Origin: Pyrenophora tritici-repentis
Taxonomy: Eukaryota; Ascomycota; Dothideomycetes; Pleosporales; Pleosporaceae
DNA length: 64,000 nucleotides
NCBI RefSeq assembly: GCF_003171515.1
Contig: NC_089392.1
Coordinates: 1,426,001-1,490,000, forward strand
Direction of reading: 5' to 3'
Shown: positions 34,007 to 42,313 of the stretch, piece by piece
How positions within the stretch are numbered: the stretch's first letter is position 1
Layout: every line of letters begins with the position of its first letter
Position numbers and translations under genes: made by a program
Notes under the pieces: model-generated
What the model saw: only the letters and a program-made list of their open reading frames with translations
The model's database searches: none
Told to the model about the DNA's origin: nothing

Positions 34007-35612
34007 AGGTCTACTGATTTTGACTTCGATCCATGCGCTCTGATAGAGTTTCCACATCGTGATGCGAGAAAGACATTTGTTGATGATTACCGTGAGAATC
34101 TCGGCTGGCAGGTGTGACGCGTCCCACTTGCGCTCGCCACCCTACGTCTCTAGGCCGTTTTTTGCGCCCTATTTATAAAGGAGGCCTATTTACCTCTGTT
34201 TATGTGCAGAATTCCGGCATCTAAAACTATTGCTTCTTTTCTTGGTGTATCTGGAAACCTTTCACGAGAGGAAACATTTCTGCTGGAATCTTTAGGTTTA
34301 AGAGGTCAGTACCCTTCCTTAAGCCCTAAGAAACTAGGAGACGTATAACTATTAATCTCTGCATTTCTTTTAGAGAGAGGTTACTATCTTCTCCCATACA
34401 AACTATAGTAACGATGTAACATTTCCTATAAGCGTATTCTTTCGTGCATCTCTAACTAGGTCTGGCGTAAAACTCGTGGGTTATTGCCTTCTGTCTCCAC
34501 TTTTAACCCTAAACGAATTTTACTAAGTCTTTGAATCTTATCCTAAGTTGATCCCTACATTATAGGCGCACGCCTTTAGGTCTCAGGAATGTTTGCTATC
34601 ACGTTGGCCGCTGCTTTACTAGGTATCACGCCTTTCCTCGTAACCCTTGTTCGCCGCGTCATACGTACGGATGCAATAAGCCTTACTCTAGTAACATACT
34701 AGGTAGAGTTAATTTTTCACTCTTTCCAACATCTGTTGCTTCTCCACTATCGCTCTCACCACACTGATCCCCTGTCTACAGCTGGGCACCCTATTCCAAC
34801 ACTCGACACCAGTTACCCCACTAAAATCAAACTGCGATAGCTACATAACCTTGAACAACGAATAATTAATCAATCTCGTTTTGCCGCATCCATGGCATCT
34901 TATAGGATTCACATCGCAAACTCCACCAGAGAGACTGGGAACGCTTCCAGGAAGCGCAAGGCTATCCATGTATAGACGGAGAAGGACACTACCGTATCCA
35001 AAGACGATGTGTCTATCTCGGGTCATCAACGCAGTGCATGTAGCACCCAAGGCACATTTCCGTGATTTAAAGCTGTACAGCCTAGTCTTTTTGATTTTGC
35101 TACAAATCTCAACACCAGGGTTGGCATCGTGCATTCTCTTTAACCACTGAGATGGATTTAGCCTTCACCTGGCTACTAGCATGTTAGAATCTCGAAAAGC
35201 TGCCATCATGCGCCTACAATATGGAGAGAATCAGCCATCACTGTACAAGTCAAGATATCAATATTAGCGGGTCATTTCGTCTGCTGCATCAATTCCATAC
35301 ATATACGAAGAGTTGGCAATCATTTCATTCTCGGTAAGAGGCCTGCTTGAGCTAAAGTAATTTCATTTCCTCTTGCTGACAAAGATCTTCGTTGCTTCAA
35401 GATATGGCATATAGTTTTCAGCTACACAGTATTAATCAGTTATCGCGCAAGGCTGTGGAAGCATTTTTTCCGAATCTGGGCCATCCTCTTCTAAGATTTT
35501 GTTCTGGTATTCCAATAATCCTTCCAGACAACAAGAAAGCTAAGTAAAAACGCATTTAGCGGCACCCCATCTAAGACTTTAGGTTTCCTTATCCACTGAT
35601 ATCATCCCAGCA
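34007..35612. other. A+T-rich spacer without a recognisable gene
   Basis: No intact gene is supported. An open frame on the minus strand at 34841-35134 (97 residues, several cysteines, no signal peptide) may be a remnant but has no recognisable domain. Many short frames are broken by stops, which suggests old degraded repeat DNA. Confidence 0.45.
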
Positions 35613-35805
35613 CTAAGCTCCGCCGTTGCCGTTGCCTTTCTTCGGATTCACACACCCCGTGTCTACCGGTTCGCATGTAAAGGTTCTGATCTCGCAGGAA
35701 ACAGCTTTTGAAAGTATCAGTATCATGTCTTATCATAGCGTAGGAAAATTTCTTACTCGTGCAGAAGTTGCTGCAGCATTTGATGTTCAAAATATCGCAG
35801 CCAAC

Positions 35806-35967
35806 CACAGTCCGCAACAATCAATTAAGTGGGTCCTAGAAGGTTCAGATTGGATTGATTGATTACCGCTTTAAGCCTAGTAGTTACCTATAGGAGTTTA
35901 AGCCCTACCTAGATAGGTAAGTGGGTCTAGGAGAGTGACCGGATTGAATTGATTGTTGCGGAGTCTA
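35806..35967. mobile_element. hAT-type MITE, copy 2 (162 bp), in exon 2 of the secreted-protein gene
   Basis: Flanked by a perfect 8-bp duplication CAGCCAAC (35798-35805 and 35968-35975). The terminal inverted repeats carry CCGCAACAATCAATT. It reads as the exact reverse complement of the copy at 36347-36508. Confidence 0.9.
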
Positions 35968-36062
35968 CAGCCAACTATATACGTTAGTGAAAAGATACTC
36001 TCTTGGAATGGGTATATACTCACGTCCGTTTGGGATGCAATCGCGCTCCTGGAGCTCGTATG

Positions 36063-36220
36063 CAGAGATGTCAACAAGCAAGTCAAGCTGGCTTGATTCT
36101 TATCGATTGCAGATCACAGACAATATAGAGGCTCGTGCACAGTGGCACGTCCCAGAGAATGGTCTGTGATCTGCAATCGATAAGAATCAAGCCAGCTTGA
36201 CTTGCTTGTTGACATCTCTG
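36063..36220. mobile_element. Second-family hairpin MITE (158 bp), in exon 1 of the secreted-protein gene
   Basis: Two perfect 59-bp arms (36063-36121 and 36162-36220) beginning CAGAGATGTCAACAAGCAAG flank a 40-bp loop. A perfect 8-bp duplication CTCGTATG lies on both sides (36055-36062 and 36221-36228). Apart from CAGAG its sequence is unrelated to the other three MITEs, so it is a separate family with hAT-like ends. Confidence 0.9.
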
Positions 36221-36346
36221 CTCGTATGGGATAGCGATAGCTGATCCAACACTGACGAGGGCGGCGATGATTGCAATGACCTTCATGATGTAGGTTGTGA
36301 TTTTGGAGTGTTTGTGTGTAGAGACAATATATCGTGTAATCAGATG

Positions 36347-36508
36347 TAGACTCCGCAACAATCAATTCAATCCGGTCACTCTCCTAGACCCACTTACCTA
36401 TCTAGGTAGGGCTTAAACTCCTATAGGTAACTACTAGGCTTAAAGCGGTAATCAATCAATCCAATCTGAACCTTCTAGGACCCACTTAATTGATTGTTGC
36501 GGACTGTG
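36347..36508. mobile_element. hAT-type MITE, copy 3 (162 bp), upstream of the secreted-protein gene
   Basis: Flanked by a perfect 8-bp duplication ATCAGATG (36339-36346 and 36509-36516). It is about 60 bp upstream of the start codon, in the promoter or 5' UTR. No difference was seen from the inverted copy at 35806-35967. Confidence 0.9.
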
Positions 36509-36516
36509 ATCAGATG

Positions 36517-38399
36517 TTTTTGAGTGCTTATTTGTAGAGGTAATTGATTGTAGAGTTTAATAGTTGCAAGATGATGATTCTAAATCGTATTAGAGACACG
36601 AGGTATATATACTTTAGACACTCACCCAAGGTCAGGTTGGCCTTTCTCTGGTAATAACAAGACCGAAACGAAAGCTAGTCGTGTTTGCACTACCGCTTCT
36701 ACCTAAGCTGTTTTAGTAGACCTCGGCTTCATCTGGCTACGTGCTCTATCCCTATTTAACGCACGAATAAACTAACTCGGCGTGATCCTGCGCTGAGAAA
36801 GACAGCGCAAACATGTGGAAAGCATATTATACGAAGAGCATGCTTGCGCGGCCATGGCTGCTTTTCCTTGCGAACGTTAGCCCTGAGTCTAGATGTTCTG
36901 ACAGGTGACAATATCAAGGCCGTTCCCTGTCATCGTTTGGAAGCGGTCCCTGGGTCTAGACCTACCTATGGTCACTGACTCGCTTACCTACCAGAAACAT
37001 TCTAAGAGCAATTTAGGGAAGCCGGTACTCCCGATATGGTATTGTACACTAAGTCGAGGAATCTGTAGGGGTGATTGCCGAGTTTCAAATGCAGTCAGCG
37101 TCTGATGGTATGACTCCACCGTCAACTGTAGTAACCCCGGATAGGCCGATACACCTCACCTAGGACGAGTCTGTAGCTTCGAAAACATGAAAATTTAGAA
37201 GGGCTACCCGCCCGAACGCCTACTGGGAACACGCATCTGCATAATTCGAAGAGTAAGACATCGTGAACGTAGCGCTATGTGGTGATGGTTACTTAGAACT
37301 AAATAGAGTGGGACAGCTTCATGCGAGACCGTACAAGTCCCTGCGCGCTGGGCAACGGAATGAAGTTCTCTTTCGGCGCGTTTTCTTGGATTGTATGGCA
37401 GACGACGGGTGTCACAGGGACTACCATGATACATCCATGACCAGAACCACAAACTCAAGATACGATGCACTGGCGATAACCGAACTCCGGTTCATTGGCC
37501 TGTGGTGGATTTTTTGCGGACTAGCGTTTTGCTTCGATAGACAGAAAGTTTGTATTAAGTGTCTACATAGAAGCTAAAATACCCGTTGACAGGCACCGTA
37601 AGTACGTACTCGAGCGGTAATGTCCGAAACGATCAATCGATTTACAACCTAACGTCGCGACTATACCTAGGTAAGCTTGACAGCTCGCGCGCGCAAAACA
37701 ACACAGTGGTACCCGACTTCGGTTCGGAAGGCGTCGGAGGGTTTTTCCCGGCAGTTACAGAGGACGGGCCAGAGCGCCGCTCAGACCAACGATTCCAAGG
37801 CCGAGATACGATTGAGGAACTCCACCTTTAACCATGATGGATCAAATGTCGCTCGCTTCCGTACTTACCTAGGTGCTGTTGTCTTCACGTCGTATACCGC
37901 GTTAAGAGAGTTATTGCGATTTCTGTCCATGATTGTGAGGTTTTATCTGCGATTCAGATTCGCCGGCCATGACAACATCGATCACAGCTGCTTAACCTGT
38001 CCATCCGGCCTAGTCGTTGTAGACGTGAATGTCCGTGGCAAGCTCCAATCTTCATGCATGCAAGAGCGGATGGTGCCGGAGATTTTATTAATTTTAGCAT
38101 GCAGCCAAGCCAACGACGCGTGCAGGATGTACCGGGAAGGGCCAACTTTGTAAGCTTTCAAGGGTATGATTTCGATCGATTTCGCACCAATAGGAATGAT
38201 TCCCCGGGCTTTAGGCAGTATTCCTCTTGAATATGTATCTAGGCACTGTCACACTGTCAATGCGACTAGCCTTCTTAGCCTTTTCAGGGTCTTTAGGAAA
38301 TCCCCATATTCAAGTCACCTGGTGGGTATTCATCCATCAACATTTTCCCTCCTTCTAATACATGCATGTGACATGCCGCTGTTGACATTGTTTTATTGC
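36517..38399. other. Spacer without recognisable genes
   Basis: About 1.9 kb in which no open frame has a recognisable domain, signal peptide or credible intron structure. No terminal repeats were found either. It may be old degraded repeat DNA. Confidence 0.4.
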
Positions 38400-38611
38400 T
38401 GAACAAGCTAAGGCTACTTAAGGACGTTAGCGCGCACCACCAACGTGTACAAAGTGCTACGTCTAAGGACACACAAGGACTCAATGTAGACAGTAATATA
38501 CTACGTTTTTTATATAATACGATTCTATTATCTTGTGTTGTTGTGGAGCTATCGCGGAGAGAGGAGCGTCAGGTTTGGTGGGGTGGGCCGAGGACTGGTG
38601 GAACACGGTAG
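38400..38611 (+). pseudogene. 3' end of a second, degraded Fot1-like transposon
   Basis: The translated stretch matches the C-terminal tail of the neighbouring Fot1 (EQA...RAPPTC, a CX2C knuckle and GH.RTQC) with several stops. It is followed by a diverged version of that element's right terminus (TTTGGTGGGGTGGGCCGAGG) ending at a TA. It lies head to tail, 26 bp before the left end of the large Fot1. Confidence 0.7.
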
Positions 38612-39222
38612 GAGAAATCCATCTGATTATTCATGTAACGTGTCTCACCACTCCTCGGCCCAAACCACTCCTCGGCCCGCCCCACCAAAATCGCGACGCG
38701 TCTTCTCACAACACTCACGATGGCGCCCCCCCCACAACGCTCAGAGGCTCCAAAAAGCAGGTAGAATAGATCTATCGATCCACGCGATTCAAAATAGCCA
38801 GATTTCAAGTACTAGAAAAGCTGCGCGGCTATACGATATCCCTAGAACAACGCTTCGACGCCGTCTTTAACACGTGCCTACACTACAGCAATTTAATACA
38901 CAAAAACGTAAGCTATCCCCTATAGAGGAGCAATCTCTAGTAGATTAGATCCTAGACCTTGACCGACGCAGATTTCCGCCCTAGATCATTGACGTACGAC
39001 GAATGGCAGACAATCTACTCGCGGCGCGCGGCTAAGAGCCCCCTCCTTAGCCTGTTAGCAAGAACTGGATATCACGCTTTATCAAAGCTCAGCCAGAGCT
39101 CTAGACAAAGTGGAATCGCAAATTTCACTCGCAGCGCGCAAAATTAGAGGACCTAGCTGTGATCCGCGCGTGATTTAAGCTTGTAGAGGAGACGCGTTAG
39201 TCGTACGGTATCCTTAACATAG

Positions 39223-39384
39223 TATCACGGGACGGGATAGTAGGGTCAAGGTAAGAACATAGTTGTAGTGTAAAGGTCTATGTACAAGAGCGCGGGGAGG
39301 ATGTGTACCGTGGGGTAGCAGGCGCTAGGCCAAGATAGGGATGGGGGCACGTGACCTACAGAGCGCCGAGTTGGTGCTGTGACA
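39223..39384 (-). repeat. Solo LTR a (162 bp) in Fot1
   Basis: Flanked by a perfect 5-bp duplication CATAG (39218-39222 and 39385-39389). On the minus strand it starts TGTCACAGC and ends TGATA, one base from the usual CA end. Skipping it restores the Fot1 reading frame. Confidence 0.8.
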
Positions 39385-39400
39385 CATAGATATCTATAAC

Positions 39401-39463
39401 TGTTGAGACAAAAAGTGAACACTCTTTGCCCCTGCGTTGATTGGTACATATACCTTCTCAACA
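39401..39463. repeat. Micro-LTR b (63 bp) in Fot1
   Basis: A 63-bp unit with ends TGTTGAGA and TCTCAACA, flanked by a perfect 5-bp duplication ATAAC (39396-39400 and 39464-39468). The ends are those of an LTR but the unit is far shorter than usual. Skipping it joins DIYN to FDKTSF of the Fot1 transposase. Confidence 0.8.
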
Positions 39464-39606
39464 ATAACTTTGATAAGACTAGCTTTATAATGGGGGTCGC
39501 TGCAACGTCAAAAGTCGTTACAAGCTCTGAGACTGTCGGCCGCGCAGTCACTATACAGCTAGGTGATCGTGAGTAGGTGACAACGATTGAGTGTATTAAC
39601 GCAGCT

Positions 39607-39814
39607 TGTGATGGTTTTGGGCCGTTGCCCCGCACAGGCCACCTGCCAGATGCCTTAGCGTTGTTTTGATGTTCGCGCACGAGCCACCTGTTTGGTGGCC
39701 CATGCACACCCCCACTTAGATATATTCCGCGCAGAGCTTCTTACAAGCTCTGCACTGCAATTACTTTGTAATTCAACACAGTTTCAAATACCTGACCTAT
39801 GTGAGACCCTTACA
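39607..39814. repeat. Solo LTR c (208 bp) in Fot1
   Basis: Starts TGTGATGG and ends CTTACA, with a perfect 5-bp duplication CAGCT (39602-39606 and 39815-39819). It contains a TATA-like TTAGATATATTCC followed by short hairpins, as in a retrotransposon promoter. Skipping it joins CINA to the downstream PPFVILQGKFH block. Confidence 0.82.
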
Positions 39815-40284
39815 CAGCTAGCTAGTCTATCCCACCCTTTGTAATCCTGCAAGGAAAGTTCCACTAAGCTAGCTAATATCGAGGCCTACTACCTAGCTAG
39901 GTGTTACGAACCTGTGGGAAGGGGCACGGCGGTTAAGTTAAGGAGCGTCGGCGGGATAGCTGACCCCTCCATATGTGACACGGGAACTTAATCACGTGAC
40001 CTCCTCGGCTTGGCATGCACGAGGAAAAGTCTTGGCACACCCCTCGTACATACGCCACCGAGGAGTGCTCCTCGCGCGTCAGCCACTGAGGAATCCTCGG
40101 ACTCCTCTGAGCGAGGACAGCGAGCACCATAGGTATATAGCATTAGGCAATGAGCTCCTATAGCTCATTGTGTTCAACTTCGAAATCTAAGGATTAGTAC
40201 TTGATTCTCAACTTCCCGTATATTACATCGATCTACCAATCGTGCTATACACCCTCGTGTCCATCGCATCACTCTATCCCCGAG

Positions 40285-40451
40285 TGTGAGGGATCGATCA
40301 AGAAAGATTGGATTTGACAAGATACAAGCTATCGAGCTATCTACGTTGTGAGCCCGAACTTATGCTGTGGGCGCCAAGGCGCTAGTCCGATAAGATAAGG
40401 ATCTTATCGATATGGGGGCCATGGGCCGAGCGAGTCTATGGATCCGTAACA
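40285..40451 (-). repeat. 3' LTR of Gypsy element 2
   Basis: 167 bp, by eye identical to 47227-47393. Element-sense ends are TGTTACGG and CCTCACA. It contains an internal palindrome around GATAAGATCCTTATC. Confidence 0.95.
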
Positions 40452-40546
40452 TTACCCCCCCCTTTCAGAAGACGGTTGCACCTGCAAGCCGTGAATGTCT
40501 TTTATTTTATGACGCTGTGCTTGATGCCGAGCAGTTATGTTGTGTC

Positions 40547-42313
40547 TCATCCTTCGGGTCCTTGCTTCTGCTTGGAGACAGACGTCCTGAGTTGTGCCAC
40601 CTTCCCAGGTCCAAGCTGTGCCATCAGTGAATGCGAAGGTGATAGGGCAAGCTCACAACTGTCTAGTACGCTAACAACTTCAACATCATCGCGACCAAGT
40701 GAATATGCGGCGACTAGGTTGAGATACAACGCTAGGTCTCGATACAGTTCGTGAGGTGGGGGCTTGTCGGGATAGAGACGGTGAAAGTCTTCAACCGCTT
40801 CCTCTGCGCCCCACAGGTCTGTATAGTCTTGCCATGCGGGCGAGGCATTCCAGTCTGGGGAGTTGGTGTACTTAACCTTATACTGGAGCATGCCTTTCTT
40901 GTTTGTGAGGGTGTCCTTGCGTCGTTTATCTATGCGACAGTCGACGACCATGTCTACGTAGTAGTCGTGCTCTCCGTCAGGGTGTTTCTCAGCGATGACG
41001 CCCTCACTTGGGCGAGCTGTTTGATCGGCGTCCAGGTGTAGTAACCATGGGTGGAACACTGGATGGACTTGTTTGTAGCAGTCTGGTAGTGCGAGCTCGA
41101 CTGCATATCGGTTGGGCAAAGCTCGCACTTTGTATGGGCCAAGGTTCTTTGCGCTGAGACCGCGGCTCGGGCGCATCGTAGGGATATTGCGGGCATCAAT
41201 ATAGACTTTGTCACCGACGCGGTAGTCTGGAGCGGGCTGTCTGTGCTGGTTGGCGTAGTGTTCCATCTTGTTTTGGGACCAGCGAAGATTTTCTTGCATG
41301 AAACGGATAACGTCGGTCATCCTTTTCACCGTGCCTCGGGCGTCTTCGCGGAGCAACTGTTCTGCGCGTGAACGGGCGTCGGTAATGGGCGAGTCTTCGG
41401 TGACTAGTTCCGATCCCATGCGAGGTAGGTAGCCCTTGGTGGCAAGCGCGGGTGCGACGCCAGAGGACACGTTTTCTCTGTTATTGATGGCGAGCTGGGC
41501 TAGTGGCAGCCAGTCTACCCAGTCGTTTTGCATATAGTTCGTGTAAGCACGCAGGTAACACTTTAGTCCGGCGTTGGCGACTTCAGTCTGGCCGTCTGTT
41601 TCTGGGTGGTAAGCTGTAGAGAGCTTTGGTGTAACACCCAGTCGATGACACAGCTCCTTCCAGAAATGAGAGACGAACTGTGACCCTCGGTCAGACACAA
41701 TTGTAGTAGGGAAACCTTCCTCTCTCCAGACGTAATCGACAAATGCTCGGACAACAGCATCAACTTCAAGGCTGTCTAGGGCGATAAACCGTTGCGACTT
41801 GCTTAGCCGGTCAATCACGACCATGACATGAGAGTAGGTGCGTCCGAATCTAGTACAGTCTGGCAGGGGTGTGATGAAGTCGACTGAAATGTCAGTCCAG
41901 AATCGTTTCGGTACGGGGAGCGGGTGCAGCAGTCCCTGCTTGCGGTCTCTGTATGGCTTTGCGCGTCGGCAAACTACACAACTCCGGGTATACTGAGCGA
42001 CTGTGTCTGTCATGAGCGGCCAGTAGTACTGTTGGCTAACTAGGTAGTAGGTAGAGCGCTTGCCGCCGTGGCCCGCCGTGGCGGTGTCGTGGAACCGACG
42101 GACGATGTCTTTGCGAAGATCGTCGTCGTAGGGGATGAAGAGTCTGCCGCGGAAGTAAACCAGACTGTTGCGGATTTCGCAGTCCTGTAGCTCTAGCTTC
42201 AGCTTCATTTGTATGGCGACAGTGTGGGGAAGGTGACGGGCGCCGTCTGCCTTTGCTCGTATTATTTCTTGTAGTGTGGGATCGACGCGGTAGGCATTTA
42301 CGATCGCTGTCAT
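40547..42313 (-). CDS. Gypsy element 2 integrase with chromodomain (separate frame)
   Basis: 588 residues from the ATG at 42313, which overlaps the upstream TGA as ATGA. The zinc domain has HDTATAGHGGKRSTYYL and CVVCRRAK. The DDE core shows SVDFITPLP, VSDRGSQFVSHFW and HPETDGQTEVANAGLK. A C-terminal chromodomain-like segment (YYVDMVVDCRIDKRR, MLQYKVKYTN) follows. No stop interrupts it. In this frame the few codons before the ATG (GENAPDDGL) also look protein-like, so either translational coupling or an indel could explain the split. Confidence 0.9.
   Translation of the reverse strand: MTAIVNAYRVDPTLQEIIRAKADGARHLPHTVAIQMKLKLELQDCEIRNSLVYFRGRLFIPYDDDLRKDIVRRFHDTATAGHGGKRSTYYLVSQQYYWPLMTDTVAQYTRSCVVCRRAKPYRDRKQGLLHPLPVPKRFWTDISVDFITPLPDCTRFGRTYSHVMVVIDRLSKSQRFIALDSLEVDAVVRAFVDYVWREEGFPTTIVSDRGSQFVSHFWKELCHRLGVTPKLSTAYHPETDGQTEVANAGLKCYLRAYTNYMQNDWVDWLPLAQLAINNRENVSSGVAPALATKGYLPRMGSELVTEDSPITDARSRAEQLLREDARGTVKRMTDVIRFMQENLRWSQNKMEHYANQHRQPAPDYRVGDKVYIDARNIPTMRPSRGLSAKNLGPYKVRALPNRYAVELALPDCYKQVHPVFHPWLLHLDADQTARPSEGVIAEKHPDGEHDYYVDMVVDCRIDKRRKDTLTNKKGMLQYKVKYTNSPDWNASPAWQDYTDLWGAEEAVEDFHRLYPDKPPPHELYRDLALYLNLVAAYSLGRDDVEVVSVLDSCELALSPSHSLMAQLGPGKVAQLRTSVSKQKQGPEG

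Larger units (their letters stand above)
35613..36286 (-). pseudogene. Small secreted cysteine-rich protein gene broken by two MITEs
   Basis: The minus-strand ATG at 36286 opens a clear signal peptide (MKVIAIIAALVSVGSAIA). Coding sequence then runs into a 158-bp MITE (36063-36220) and resumes at 36054. A 49-bp intron (36023-35975; GTGAGT, CTAAC branch, TATAG) leads to exon 2, which is split after 7 bases by a 162-bp MITE (35806-35967) and resumes at 35797. A second intron (35756-35705, GTAAGA...AAAG) leads to a last exon ending at 35613. The segments keep one consistent frame if each MITE and one copy of its 8-bp duplication are discounted, and together hold eight cysteines including one CC pair, a knottin-like spacing. 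As it stands the ATG gives a 67-residue chimera of signal peptide and MITE sequence. Family and role are unknown; effector-like by class only. Confidence 0.72.

Noticed and set aside
34841..35134. 97-residue cysteine-containing open frame
   Set aside because: No signal peptide, domain or intron evidence; it could be chance in a low-constraint region.
36083..36361. 92-residue minus-strand open frame as an intact secreted protein
   Set aside because: Only the part from the ATG at 36286 to 36221 is the original gene; the rest is MITE sequence and the frame upstream of the ATG is not conserved coding.
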